From assembly GCA_028023455.1 (NCBI GenBank), contig JAQFVV010000974.1:78620-142619 (forward strand): a DNA stretch of 64,000 nt, read 5' to 3'. Of the stretch, positions 23,916-36,939 are shown in pieces. The notes beneath the pieces were generated by a model, which saw only the letters and a list, made by a program, of their open reading frames with translations, searched no databases and was not told the origin of the DNA. How positions within the stretch are numbered: position 1 is the first letter of the stretch; each line of letters begins with the position of its first letter. The position numbers and the translations under genes were made by a program. This DNA is from Epiperipatus broadwayi. Taxonomy: Eukaryota > Onychophora > Udeonychophora > Euonychophora > Peripatidae.

Positions 23916-26009
23916 ACTAAAGTTAACATAAAATGTACTATATGAATATTAAATGTGTAAATATTAAGCTATACACAGTTTGAATATGGTCACCACTCTC
24001 AAAAGCATTTACATATGCTATTAGGTGTCTGGCATGTCACAAGCAATCTATAGTTTAATATTTATTTAATTAAAAATGGTATTGTAAATTTTTTATGAAG
24101 TTCTATGCTATTATATATAACAAATTATATTACAGGTATATAATAAACCTGTATTTCAGTTATTACATATCAAGGAAACTTTTATGTTTTAAAACATTAA
24201 ATAATAAATAAAGTGGAGAAATGCTTTCTGTTACTGCCATAAAATTGAATAGAAAGAATTCCCACAATGCACTTTTCATGTTATACCATGCTTCATATGG
24301 TTTCATATGAGTTTATTTTTTAATGAACAAATTAATCTTTCTACTAATAAAAATAACTTTTTTAATCCTCCTTTTCTTATCATTCATTTCTTTATGCAAT
24401 AATTTTATTTTATGCAAATTAAATACGAATGATTATTAAATGTATAAGATGTGTGAGCATCATACTATTTCATTTTTCCTGTATGTTTTTTACAATAGTT
24501 GTATGGATTATACATGCAACATTTAGAATTGAATTTCTAGTAAATTTATTACCATAAATCACTTTCTTAGTATTAAGTACTTACTTATCATTAGTTTTTT
24601 GTTTTCCAGTGTTCACTTTTTATGACATTAAATTTTTATTTTTCTCATACAAAAGCAACTTTTTGGAATTTATCTTTTTATAGATTTATTGCCACCAATT
24701 ATTTTTTTATGATATTATATAGAATGGAGTTGCAACTCTCCCCATCCCATCAATGCTAACTTAATTTCTTATGGAATGCTTGTATTGCTCACATTTATTG
24801 AATACATTTGTTTTGTAATCATTGTGCATTGATTTGATTTCTAAATATATTATTTTATGTTTGTTTTTTAAATATAGTATATTATTTCATTGTTTTTTTA
24901 AATTTTTATATGAAAAATATTAAGCATATTGATTAAATCTGTTTTTCTCTTATTGGCATGTCGTTGGCTCCATCATATAGATATAGTTTATACTCTAGTA
25001 GTATTGATAATCTCAACCTTTTTACTGATGGGGAAACTGTTTTTAGACATTATAGTTTGAATTTTTCATCTAAAAAATATTATAAGCTAAAATTAGTAAA
25101 ATAGCATATAAAGCTGACTTTTAAAATTTATCTGAAAGATTGCATTTTTAAAAATGTAATCAATAAGTAATAATCTTTAAGTCTATATATGCATGAATTA
25201 AAGTATGCTTGATTTTGATAAACTGATTTCCAGGGCTGACTTTAGACCAATTGGAGAAAAAAATGATTTAATCACCATTTCCATTTAGATATAATATTAT
25301 ATTAATTTAAATAATGAATACATTTAAATTATTTATAATTTGTTAAAACTCATTTTTTGCTAGTTATGTCTAAAAATGTGATGGTTTCACATCAGCTTCA
25401 AGTCGCTCTAATTCCATAATTTTTAATGCTACCGTTAAGATTTTGCGTTATTTTTAAAGGTTAAAAAAAGTTCTGTAAGATGCTGCCCTCTCTTGAATTA
25501 TTTTACCAGTAAAAAATCAATAAAACTGATGTTGAAGGTCTAACAAAGGAAGAGGGCCATCCTTTCTTGATTCTGATTGGCTGTTAAATTTCGACAACAA
25601 AGAAAATGAATTGTCAATAACTAAAGAATTACGATTTCTTTTCTTTCATTTCGAAAATGATAAACAAATATTTTAGACCATTTTAAAAGTATTGTTTGAC
25701 AAATTATAAATTATTTTGATAAAATATGATAAAAATAAAATTATTTAAAAAAAATAGTTAAGTCTTTAGCAAAAATTATTTACTTTTCCGCAATGTAAAA
25801 TTGGGAAAGAAATCACTGACATCAGCAAAACTTTTTGGTTGGTGAGTAACGTTTGTTTTAGATTTGCTGCTATTGAACATTTTTATAATTATAAATAAAA
25901 ATTTATTTTTGAAAAAACTTTCTTTCACTTTCATAACCTGACAAATTATTAATATACTTTTTACAAATGAAACTAAAGTGAATATAATATTAAAAGATGA
26001 ATATATTTT
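23916..26009. other. AT-rich DNA, nothing firm
   Basis: Mostly low-complexity AT. Bases 25380-25620 are slightly richer in G+C and contain GATTGGCTG, the inverted form of a CCAAT box. No gene start or known promoter could be tied to it. Confidence 0.5.
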
Positions 26010-26052
26010 GACACATGAGTTTGTGAATTGACACTTGAGTTTGTGAATTGAC
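26010..26052. repeat. Tandem duplication of a 20 bp unit
   Basis: ACACATGAGTTTGTGAATTG is followed at once by the same 20 bases with one change (ACACTTGAG...). The following 100 bases contain several GGCCAAT/TTGGCCAAT-like words. Confidence 0.85.
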
Positions 26053-26552
26053 CAATTAAAAGTTTTGACTTTTACCTCACTCGGCCAATAAAATAATCAG
26101 CTAAAAAGAGGTTAACCTTTCATCCAGTTTGGACAAATTATTTCGTCATTTGGCCAATTCACTCCCCTGGTGAATTTTTTTCTAAGTATTATACATAAAA
26201 AAGTGTGTAAAACAGTTTATTTTATTATAAAAAATTGCCTGAAAAAAGTGCAAAATTCAAAATTCCTGCTATTACAATAGATATAAGCACCTCCCTGACA
26301 TGTCCAGTCATTGTACATGTCTGTAAAAGGTTTGGCATTTTACAACATTGAAGTTTTCAATAACACAAAAATGTGTTTATTTGCAAATTTATTACTGTTT
26401 TAGATATTTTTAAAAATAATTTACACTATATTTATTAGATATTAAGAAATATAAATTATTTAATAACTTATTTTGACTTGAAATACTTTATTTTCAAAAA
26501 TATAATGTTATATTAGCAGTTAATGTAAATATGGCCTGAAGCAAATTAGAAG

Positions 26553-27181
26553 ATGAACTATGATGTAAACAAACTACTTTATTTACGAGTAAAGATAATA
26601 TCATAATTTTGCAATAAATATTCAAAAAAAATGAACATTTAAAGCATAATTCATTAGATATAAAAAAAATAAATAATTATATATTTCAAATGTTTAAAAA
26701 TAATAAAAATTAAAAAATATTTAGTTGATTTTATAAACTGAAAATAATCTTTCAAGAAACATGAACTATGACGTAAACAAACTACTTTATTTACGAGTAA
26801 AGAAAATATCATAATTTTGCAATAAATATTCAAAAAAATTAAACATTTAAAGCATAATTCATTAGATATATAAAAAAAAAAATAATTATATATTTCAAAT
26901 GTTTAAAAATAATAAAAATTAAAAAATATTTAGTTGATTTTATAAACTGAAAATAATCTTTCAAGAAACATGAACTATGATGTAAACAAACTACTTTATT
27001 TACGAGTAAAGAAAATATCATAATTTTGCAATAAATATTCAAAAAATTTGAACATTTAAAGCATAATTCATTAGATATAAAAAAAATAAATAATTATATA
27101 TTTCAAATGTTTAAAAATAATAAAAATTAAAAAATATTTAGTTGATTTTATAAACTGAAAATAATCTTTCAAGAAACATGA
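26553..27181. repeat. Three tandem ~208 bp units
   Basis: The word GAACTATGA(T/C)GTAAACAAAC begins units at 26555, 26763 and 26972, giving periods of 208 and 209. Units differ by only a few bases and small A-run changes. The third ends near 27180 at ...CAAGAAACATGACATATAAC. An open frame within it on the minus strand is an artefact. This may be a fragment of a satellite or a recent local triplication. Confidence 0.92.
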
Positions 27182-28140
27182 CATATAACTTCTTTGTTTT
27201 GATTATGATCTAATTTTTTTAATATTTACAGAAACAAAATGTGAACATTTAAAATTTATTTCAGCAATAAACATAAATATCTATCAAATAAAGTCAAATT
27301 TGTTATTTTCTGATAAGTAATAAACCTTTTATCATATATTTTGTGTCGAGTTGCGAGACAAAGAAAACGTCAGAAAATGTTAAAAAGTAAGAGGCATTAG
27401 GCTGCATTTTAAGAGGGTTAATTAGGAATGGTGATAATTTTATGGAAAACAATAGTAATCATGAGAGTAATTTGGTAAAATGTGTATCAAATCCCATGGA
27501 AAGTTTAATCATAGGACTGGAGAAGATTTGGAGATATGTATGGATTTTGAATTTGATATGTTTAATATATTTAGAATGAATGAATATTTATCTCTAATGT
27601 CTTTATTTAACTCTAATAAATATAATTCTTCAAGAAAGTTTGAGCTAATAAATATAGAAAAGATATTTGTTAGGAGTTATTCAAATAGTTTTATGAATTG
27701 CAAAACAAAAAAAGATAAATTAATATTTTGCAGATGAATTAAAATCTGGATGAAATAATATTTTTTGAATTGCGAGTATAACTTATTATTATATGAATGC
27801 AAATGAAATGCCTTATTTGTAGTTTATCTTAAAAGATTAATTTAAATGAATTTTATATCTGTAAGTGATACATTACAAAAATTGAAAGAAAATGACTTAA
27901 TTGAATTTATATGTTTAAAAAATGACTTTATTTATTTAAAATAAAGTGGACTATAATGTGATTTCTTTTTAAAGATTAGCATTATATTATTTTATTAGTA
28001 ATTGAATGAAAAGTTGTAATTTTTACCTAAACATGACTGATTGAAGTATGTGTATTTAGAACAAAGAAAATCTTGAAATCTTAAAAATGCTCATCTTTAA
28101 TAAATGTGAATGTATATTTTTGTTTTTGAAAAAAATAAAA
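27182..28140. other. AT-rich DNA with one uncertain 85-codon frame
   Basis: A plus-strand frame at 27480-27737 encodes an Asn-, Ser- and Phe-rich product with no recognised motif. An overlapping frame from 27442 is open for 46 codons. Neither has clear splice or repeat context. I regard both as probably chance. Confidence 0.35.
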
Positions 28141-28151
28141 ATAAAAGTTCA

Positions 28152-28222
28152 GTGTTGGTGATCAAGTGGTCAGCACAGATGCCTTACAAGCAATTGTCCC
28201 AGGTTTGCTTTCCGGCCAATAC
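28152..28222 (+). repeat. tRNA-derived SINE head or tRNA pseudogene (copy 2)
   Basis: A 71-base tRNA-like fold. GTGTTGG pairs with CCAATAC as a 7-base acceptor stem. The A-box-like segment reads GGTGATCAAGTGGTCAGC, and the B-box-like segment GGTTTGCTTTCC is identical to copy 1. The loop CTTACAA places TAC at the anticodon, as in tRNA-Val, and the anticodon stem is better kept than in the 15.5 kb copy. An A-run follows (28234-28243). There is no discrete T-loop match to a functional tRNA, so it is a SINE or retropseudogene. Confidence 0.75.
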
Positions 28223-28243
28223 TTTGACACTTGAGAAAAAAAA

Positions 28244-29735
28244 AGTTGCTTAGTTAACAAATGTAATAAATAAAAAACCTTGTTATAAATATTTTACAAA
28301 TGCTTACCAATGGAAATATTGATATCGTGGTCTATTTTGTTATAAAAAATTAGAATTAATATGAGAAATATACATATGTAAAGAATTTGTTATTTAATAT
28401 AAAAATGGATTCATAAATGTTTTTCCCATTGAAATATTGGTTATCTGGATAAATATTCAGAAAATGGACTGAATAATATATTTATCTTCTAGGGATGAAT
28501 AATATTTTGCCTGGATTTTTCAGGATTTTGACATTGCAATTTATGTGTTTGTTGAATGTCGATAGGAGGAGAGAATAGTTTTTGTTCAAAACTTTTTATT
28601 GTATTTTAGCAACTGGGGAAGAATTGAAAATTCTGAAAGTACAAGTAGAATACAAAACTTTTAGTAACTTTGAATTTTTCTCATTATTTTAGTTTATTAT
28701 TAATATTTTATATAGTGTTTAATTAACATGTCCATTTTATATATATTCTTAGTTTAATATCAAGGTAGTTTAGTTTTTCTTAATAAAGAAACAAAAATAG
28801 GTTTCAGAAATTAATTTTTTAGCCAGATAATAAATGCTTATAGCTTATTTCAATAAATAAAAATGGAAACAAATTTATATCAAGAATACAAGCAGATGAA
28901 TATAAACTAGAGATGTTAAAAATAAAATTTGGGGAAGTTAAAAGTGATAAAAGGGATTTATAAGTTTGATTATCTCTTGCTCATGTGATAACCCAATGTT
29001 ATTTGTGAATGTATGCATAATGAGAGATGGTAATTTGAATTTCTGTGTTATTGTGATATGGAGAGAATGAAAAGAGGGATGGTCTGATAAAACAATAAAA
29101 ACTTGTAAAAATTAATTTTACATAGTCAAACTTGAAAATTATATATTTTATGTTTTTTGCCCATGAAAACATTCAATTTAACATATGTATATAATAATAA
29201 TCTTTTCAACATAAAAATTATTTTACCTTGAGAAAAGCAATGCAGTGCAAACGAATTAGCAGGTCTAAGTCAGAAATAAGTTATTCAAATTATCAAAATT
29301 AATCACAAAGATTAAATAAATTCTTTAGTAAATAATAATACAAAATTTATCTTTTTATAAATATAAACATTCTTAATTTTAAAACAATTAAAATACAGCC
29401 AAGATGGTTAGTGTTACTTGATGGCAAATTAATTTGATTTGGTTGGATGAATACTGATCCAAAGATTGTAAAAACAAAGACAATGATTATAATATAATGA
29501 GATGGAGAAGGTGTACTATTCCTTCAGATGCTGATCACATGATTTATCTTTATGGGTTTTCTTTTGTATTAATATTAAATTGGAAAGTCAGAAATCCAAT
29601 TCTTAAGATTGCCTCTCTCTTTTCTTACAATAGAGATGATAGATTTTTATAGTGATGGAATTATCACCTTTAATATTAATTTTAAATATAAAAAAATAAA
29701 ATAAATCTTCAAAAATTACTTATATAGCAATGAAA
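28244..29735. other. AT-rich DNA, nothing recognised
   Basis: No supported gene, repeat copy or RNA. Confidence 0.6.
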
Positions 29736-29739
29736 ATAT

Positions 29740-30290
29740 ATCACATGATCACTGTTTCTTATGCTTGCTCAAAACTGCTGTTAAAACAGGCAAAACTCTC
29801 CAGTTTCACCTGTTTTAATGACAGTTATGAGCAAGCATAAGAAACAGTGATCATGTGATGTTTAATGGTTTAAAATCAATCCTGCCATATAGGATAGTGG
29901 TGGCTATGGTTGTTAAAGAGCCAAAGATATAAAATGTATGAGTGCTGAACTGAGTTCAGATCTATATGACTATATAAGCTAATGAGCTTGAATTGAAAAT
30001 ATTATTGTGTTTTCAATTTCATTCTCATAGTGTTGTAGTTAAGTACAGATAAAAGGTGGCTGCTAGAGAGTTGCATTAGATCCTAAGAACTAGGTGCAGT
30101 GCTCTCAGATCCAAGGCTCCTCACTTATGAAGGCCATAAGCCAGAAACTAGTCTGGGGATATTGGATGAGTAGGCACTAGATAGGGATTTTATGCACACG
30201 CCTTTTGACATCCATAGATTACTCTGGTTTGCATTGAGTGGCACTACTGTATGGAGAGTTTTGCCTGTTTTAATAACAATGAAAATATAT
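29740..30290. repeat. Interspersed repeat R2, copy 1
   Basis: It opens with a ~52-base palindrome. CACATGATCACTGTTTCTTA at 29743 is reverse-complemented at about 29840-29860, around a short spacer. The body (29860-30290) matches 36505-36935 closely and ends in GAGAGTTTTGCCTGTTTTAA. The same end sequence, reverse-complemented, forms part of the left palindrome arm, so the 5' end carries an inverted copy of the element's 3'-to-5' tandem junction. No long coding frame is present. Confidence 0.8.
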
Positions 30291-30299
30291 AAAATCACT

Positions 30300-33110
30300 C
30301 TGCATTTATGTCAGTATAAGTAAAAGACTTCAAAAAGAGTAAATATAGTAAACTGCATTAAAAAAACTAGAAAATTGATTAATTTTGTTTGATGGTAGAG
30401 AAAAATGCACAAACTCTTTAACCTTTAAAGTGGATACAATCTATATTTTAAAGATATAATACAAACTTCAGAAGGTGTACAAGAGAAATATTTACTTGCT
30501 TGCGTAATTTTATTAGATCAATTAATCAAATTTTTCTAAAATATGAATCAGTTTAATTTCCTATCATATCATCCTAGATAAAGCTAGCATCTATTCATTC
30601 ACAGTATTCTGAAATAATACTTGCTCATAAAAGGATTTCTTTATAACATCATAAATATAAATTATTACTTATGTCTGTAATGTCATATAAACCAAATAAT
30701 TATTAATTAAAAAAATAATTTGGATATACATATTGTGCCCATGTACTTAGTATAGTCATTTTAAGTAGAGTTTAAAATGTAGCCAATTTTAAAAAAATTT
30801 AAATTTATGTTACGTTATACTATGTTATAGTGACTTTATAAATAATAGAGGTTTAAACTCACTAAATAAGAAGTTTGTAAATAGATTTTAAATATTTTAA
30901 AGTTGTTTTAGTGCAGTTTAAATAGTAAAAGCATAAAATTAATTTTTGTTAGTTGTATTTAACTAATATAATAATAAAACAATAGTTAAATGCTAGTAAT
31001 AAATATAGTATAATGTATTTAATGTGCTTTTAAATAATTATTTGTTTAATTATTTAAATAATAAATAACTTCATATTATTCTAGAATGTTCTGAAAGTGT
31101 CACATTGTTTGTGTTAATCTATGAGCTTTCATGTTTCTAGACAGAAATATTGATTTGTACTTTGTTAATAAAATTAGAAACATTAAAATGTAAAAGTTAG
31201 AATTTAGAAATAATATTTTTAAAAAATAATAATTAAAGATGTTATATTGTTTGAATAATAATATTTTGCTTTAAAAAGTTAATATTTTAGAGTTATTACA
31301 ATATTTTATATTGTTTTAATAAAGGTATTTAATATTTAGGAGTATTAAATAATTCTGATATAATAGTTAAAATTGATGAGTCACAGTTTTAAAACTTATT
31401 TTTTAGAGATAAAATCAAATTTTATGTAAATTAGTATATGTTTAAAAGCAGAATTAATCAATGGAAGTACTTATTTCCTATCCAAAATTTTTACTTCGAA
31501 GCTTAATTAAAATGTTTTTGGTTTATAATATAATGAAGCAATCTGAGATTTTCTTTTATAATAAATTGCTATTTTTCCATAAAATTTCCTCAATAGCCTG
31601 CCCTGTCCATGAGCAGACAATATTGCTTATTACCCCTCCATTTTGTTTACTTAATTATATACTTTTAAGGTAAATAACCATGCAAAATTTTTTATATATG
31701 CCTCTGTTTAATGCAAAAACAAGAGAAAAAAAAGTTCATACTATTCAGTCCTATTTATAAGATTTTCTCATTAACATCAGAGTAACTATAGTAATCCTCT
31801 ATATTCACTCATTACATGATTTCCAGTAGTGTTCCTCTAATAAAAAATCTTATTACATAATAATGACAACTATAAAAAAATTATTTCACAATTATTACAT
31901 ATAATAAAAACTCACCTTTCATAATACCAATACTATCTTTTATTTCGACAAAAAAAATAAACAAGCTACATTGCATTTCCAATATATTACACTGGAAATA
32001 TATTTTATATATTTCCTTAGTATAATATCATATAAATAAAAAGGACTAATATATCTGAAATATGAAACATTTGTTTGTATTATTTATAATATACTATTGT
32101 GAATGCAGTAACAAAAACAAACATATAACAAAAGAATAATTTTATCCAAACTATATACTTTAATATTCACATATTCATTTTTTTAAAAAAATGAATAAAG
32201 TCAATTTACAATATTACAATACAATTAATAATAAACAATTTTATATTAATATCATCATTGTTATAGCAACACAGAAAATGTATCATAAGTTAACATATTC
32301 ACCCCCCAAAAATCAAGACAGAAATCTAAAAAAAATATGTCTGACATCATCTCAAATTTCAGTAGGTACAATATATATACATTATTATTATATGTAGTTA
32401 TTAAAATCAAAACTATAAATCTAATCAAAAAATAAACGGTAATAGTATTAATAAAATTCTAGAAAAATGTATATTACGTATTGTAACAATACAATCTCAT
32501 CCCATATTGTGCTCAAAATCAAAAATAGTCTAGTAAGTTTTAATGTAATATTACATACAAAATAGTTAAAAGAATAAATAACTAAGTAAGGTACTTGAAA
32601 ATCTTATAATCAAACATATACTTACTTTATTGATGATGATTGTATATGCTTATATAATTAATAAGCATTTGAATCAAGTATATTAATTTCAGCATAAACA
32701 AAATGTTCGTAAAGGTAGAATTTTTTTAAGAAAATTATGAATTAATAAATAAACATTTTGTTTTAGGTAAAAATATTTGTATTTAAAACTCTATAGAAGA
32801 TTATGGGATTACTTATTTGATTTCTTAACTTGGGGATATATATATATTTTTAAAAAAATACATTTTTACATAGAATGATAACAATTAAATTTCAATATTT
32901 AAAAAAAATAATTATATAAACATGGATTTCAAAAAGTTAGTAATAAAAATGAGATCAGCTTGTATTTTTGGAAAAAAAGAACCAGGCAAGACTTTATAAA
33001 AAGTCCGTTTTATATATAAAAAAATATACATGCTAATCGAGTAATGTGTTGAATTAATTGTACTTAATTAAGGGTTTGTAATTAAGGAAATTTTTTAATT
33101 TCCATTCTAA
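30300..33110. other. AT-rich DNA, nothing recognised
   Basis: Long AT-rich stretch with short frames only (longest 70 codons at 31461-31673, no motif). Confidence 0.6.
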
Positions 33111-33117
33111 TACAATC

Positions 33118-33205
33118 ACTAATCAGGCTAGCAACATCTAAAGACGAGCGAAGAATAATAACTTTGAAATAAAATATTATATATTAAAGTTAAATGCATT
33201 TGAAA
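33118..33205 (+). repeat. SINE/PLE tail fragment
   Basis: CTAATCAGGCTAGCAACATC and the following ~60 bases are a diverged match to the tail that follows the tRNA-like module in the 40-42 kb PLE (TGGTCAGGCAAGCAACACCT at 42131). No tRNA-like head remains here. Confidence 0.5.
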
Positions 33206-33569
33206 AGTTTAAATTAAGTTTGAATTTTTGTAAAGACATGTAAAAGTTAATATTATAAATAATCTAACACAACTATTATTAATGTCCACCCTGTCTTTCT
33301 TATTTAAGTCTTTTACCATTTCCATTGTATACTTAAATAGTTTGTAATCCTGATCATGTTTTTGCTGTAGGCCAGTAGTACACAACCTGTGAACCAATAC
33401 CCTTCAAAGGATTGCAAAATTTAAAAATATATATATATATTTTGGATAATAATTTTTTTAAAATAATTTAATTTTAAAAATAAATAAAAATTACATGAAA
33501 ATAAATTATTTTTATAATTATTATAATTATATAATTTGTTTCACACATTTTATTTCAAATTGTATATTA

Positions 33570-33784
33570 TCATCATCATCAATCCACTGCACGATAGTCT
33601 CTCCAAGTTCAATCCATCTTCTTCGATCTTTAGCTTCTCTTCTCCACATCATCCCTGTACATCTTCTTATTTCATCCATCCATCTCACATGTGGTCTCTT
33701 TCTGGGTCTTTTACAATCTCTTGGAATCCAATTTAAGATTTTCATTGTCCACCTATTATCATCTCTTCTAGTACTAAAATATTA
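33570..33784 (-). pseudogene. RTE-type LINE, 3' end of ORF2
   Basis: Minus strand from 33784: S-T-R-R-D-D-N-R-W, then ILNWIPRDCKRPRKRP, then HVRWMDEIRRC...W. It continues with AKDRRRWIELGETIVQW, ending in a run of Asp codons. This is the conserved C-terminal segment of RTE-clade non-LTR elements (NRW...PR..KR..GRP..RW.DDI...W...A.DR..W). The Asp run is the GAT-repeat tail (33571-33586), matching the short TGA-type simple repeat that ends RTE copies. The catalytic domains are absent, so this is a 5'-truncated dead copy. Confidence 0.85.
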
Positions 33785-33789
33785 GAAAA

Positions 33790-35200
33790 TATAAATTTGT
33801 ATATTAGTTAAAACTGCTGCTATTACTTTATTATGAATAACATTACATACTCATAATTATAACTTACACATGGTACAATCAAATAATGGGTTTGTCAAAT
33901 TTATATCCAAGGAAGGGAGTCACAAGTGTAAAAATGTTGTCCACTGTCCTAGGCTGGAAAAATTGTAATTATGTTAATGAAGATGAAATTAGAATATTAT
34001 ATGAAATTAATGTTTCACTATATATAGGCTTCCATAAAGAGAAGCATCATTCCCAGAGCCTATTTGGTACACTTGACTGTAAATGATGTTACTAGATGTT
34101 GCAGTTCTTAGTCTGCCCCTCTATAAATGGTTATAAATTGATGATGATCAAAAATAATTAATCATATTTTTTTGAGAGTTCTCCATGCAATCTTTACAAA
34201 GTGGGAATATGTGTTCTGGTCATCTTCCGTATCCATAATCATTAATTGAGAATCAAGTTCAGATTTATATTATATAAAACATTTAATAACTTTTTATACC
34301 AGTACTTATATATATATATATAATCTGTTATCCTTTATTCTGATACATAAAATGTTAACCAATGTGATATACTTATAAATAAAATATACAACTCCCCACA
34401 GCAACACATTTACCTATTTTTTCTCATAATTATAACACACAACCAGGCACACTCATATATATATATAATGCTTTATAAATAGTATTTCAAGAACAGAATT
34501 TCATGAAGCTAATTATTATATATAAATGATTATTATAAGTAATTATAAAGTCCACTTGGGAGAGAAATAATATACCCAAGACATATATTAAAACATGCTC
34601 AAATATATAAAACAAAGTTAGCTACTCAAACTATAGTCAAAAAGATAAAGAAGAGCAACAACGATTTTGGTCCTGCAATAATGATCTCACTAATTTGAAA
34701 ATTAACATCAATTCTCTCATACATTATCAGGATGACTTTTGCTATTTAAATAAGGAAGGTATGATTCTATTCAAGAGAAGTGAGAGAAAGAAAAAAAATG
34801 TCTCGAAAAATTTACATATACTTACATATTCAAATTTACAAGAATTTGTTTATCTGTAAATGGTTTCTATCTTCTTTACAACCTAATGCTAAGTGCACTT
34901 TTGTTGAAGTTCACAGTAACATTATAAATAATATTGCCTGGAGTCATATCTATGAAGTTAATTATTATATGTAAATCAAATATCCGCAATAGATTAATTA
35001 TTGTAATAATACTAAAGCAATAAACTATTAATGGTGATAAATCTGACAAATTACTCTTTTATGATGCAGCAAATACTTTCAGTTATTTTCATAACCATAA
35101 GCAAATGAACATCATCATCATCAATTTTAACATTCATACTTAATATATTAATTGAAGATTAATCAAAATTGTTTATTTGATTTTTATTCTATTATGGGTT
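33790..35200. other. AT-rich DNA, nothing firm
   Basis: Bases 33886-34140 are somewhat denser and hold a 66-codon frame without motifs. The rest is AT-rich with short TA runs near 34310 and 34457. Confidence 0.45.
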
Positions 35201-35209
35201 TTTTTCTTC

Positions 35210-36125
35210 AAGAAGAATTCTAGTTTTTTCCAGGTCGAAAGTGAAAGTAAGATCACGTACGTTGTTTTCGTATTCAAAGAAAATATGCTATTATTAAATC
35301 ATTATTACTTATTTTTTATACGTTTGTGTAAAAGTTGTTGTTATTAAGTACTAATAATTTTTAAGATTTATTAACTGCCAGTACTTTATTGTTTCATATT
35401 AATCACATGATTGTTCTATGCAGTTATTAAAATCAGAAATGCGCGAATTTAATCATGAAAATTAAAAAAGCAAACTCTTGAATGAATATCATTATTTGTG
35501 TGTAGATGTATAATATATCTGTATTTGACATCTTTTTATTTGTATAGTAAGTACGTGTGAAGAAAAAATGATGATCATTTGCTATAATAGAACTATTTGT
35601 GTCTTTTGCTGATTTAGCATTTTTAAAACACTAATCCTTTATAATTATCTAATACTTTCTACTTTGCTAAATCTTAAAAACTGAAAGAAGAAACGAAACG
35701 TGTTTCGAATATCGATTGCCTTCGGGAGAAAAAAAGTAAACTTGAATCGTTACATTTTATGAATAATTAATAAATTTTTCAGAATATTTATTTCTGAAAA
35801 ATGTTAATTATTTTGAAAGTGGGCGATGATTGTGATTTTAAAATGTGAGAAGTAGATGGTTAGAGATTGTAGTTGCCTTATGTAATAGAACCAAACAAAA
35901 CATTGTAATGTTAAAATAAAACAACCTTTATTACCCACTGTAGGGCAAGGACTTTTTCACTTTTTCGAAGGACAATCGGTGAAAGAGAAAAGCTTACTCC
36001 CCAGGCTTGCTACCGATTTTTCCATCCCTGTTTTCTCTCTAACTAAGAATAGCTCGATAACCATTTACCAATCAATATTTGTAGCTAATTGTATCGGTTA
36101 TAGGTCAGTTATCTGACTAAAAAAT
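35210..36125. other. CpG-retaining block, possible single-copy or regulatory DNA
   Basis: CpG dinucleotides are frequent here (for example CACGTACG near 35253, AACGAAACGTGTTTCGAATATCG at 35691-35713, and GGGCGATG near 35821) but rare in most flanking DNA. ATAAAACAACCTTTATTA near 35916 contains an AATAAA-like signal. It has no repeat copy in the window and no convincing open frame. It may be a promoter/5' region, a young insert, or LTR-like DNA. Confidence 0.2.
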
Positions 36126-36269
36126 CCTAAGACTGATTAAGGCTTGAAAAAACCCCACACATTTATTTGGACTAGATTGAACATAGGGTCATAGGTATAT
36201 CAGGCAGACACATTCCTTTAGGTTTTTGTGATATTGCTAATAATTAAGATCTTAAGCAATTTTAATTAC

Positions 36270-36935
36270 ATCTTATGATCACCATTTCTTATCCTTGCTT
36301 ATAACTATTGCCAGAGTAATCAATGGATGCAAGAAGGCTTGTGCATAAAATCCCCATCTGGTGCCTACTCATTAAATATCCCCAGACTAGCCTTCTGGCA
36401 TCCATTGATTACTCTGTCTTGCACTGAGTAGTAATACATATAGAGAGTTTTGCCTGTTTTAACAACAGTTATAAGCAAGCATAAGAAATTGTGATTATGT
36501 GATGTTTATTGGCTTAAAACCAATCCTGCCTAGTAGGATAGTGGTGGCTATGGTTACTAAAGAACCAAAGACCCCAAAATATATAGGTACTGAACTGAGT
36601 TCAGATCTATATGACTATATAAGCTAAAAAGCTTGGATTGAAAATATTATAGTGTTTTCAATTTAAGACTCATAGTTTTGTAGTTAAGTAGAGATAAAAG
36701 GTGGCTGCTGTAGAGTTGCATTAGATCATAAGATCTAGGGGCAGTGCTCTCAGATCCAGGACTCCTCACTTATGAAGGTCACAAGCCACAAACTAGTCTG
36801 GGGATATTGGATGATTAGGCACTAGATGGGGATTTTATGCACAAGCCTTCTGGAATCCATTGATTACTCTGGCTTGCACTGAGTGGCAATACGTATAGAG
36901 AGTTTTGCCTATTTTAACAATTTTAATGACAGTTG
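36270..36935. repeat. Interspersed repeat R2, copy 2
   Basis: The body 36505-36935 matches copy 1 (29860-30290). Upstream, 36272-36390 is the reverse complement of the element's own 3' portion (CCAGACTAG... against CTAGTCTGGGGATATTGG). It is followed by a direct copy of the 3' end (36392-36460) leading into the 5' start. So a tandem unit plus an inverted terminal piece precede the full body. This copy has a longer inverted piece than copy 1. Confidence 0.8.
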
Positions 36936-36939
36936 TTGA

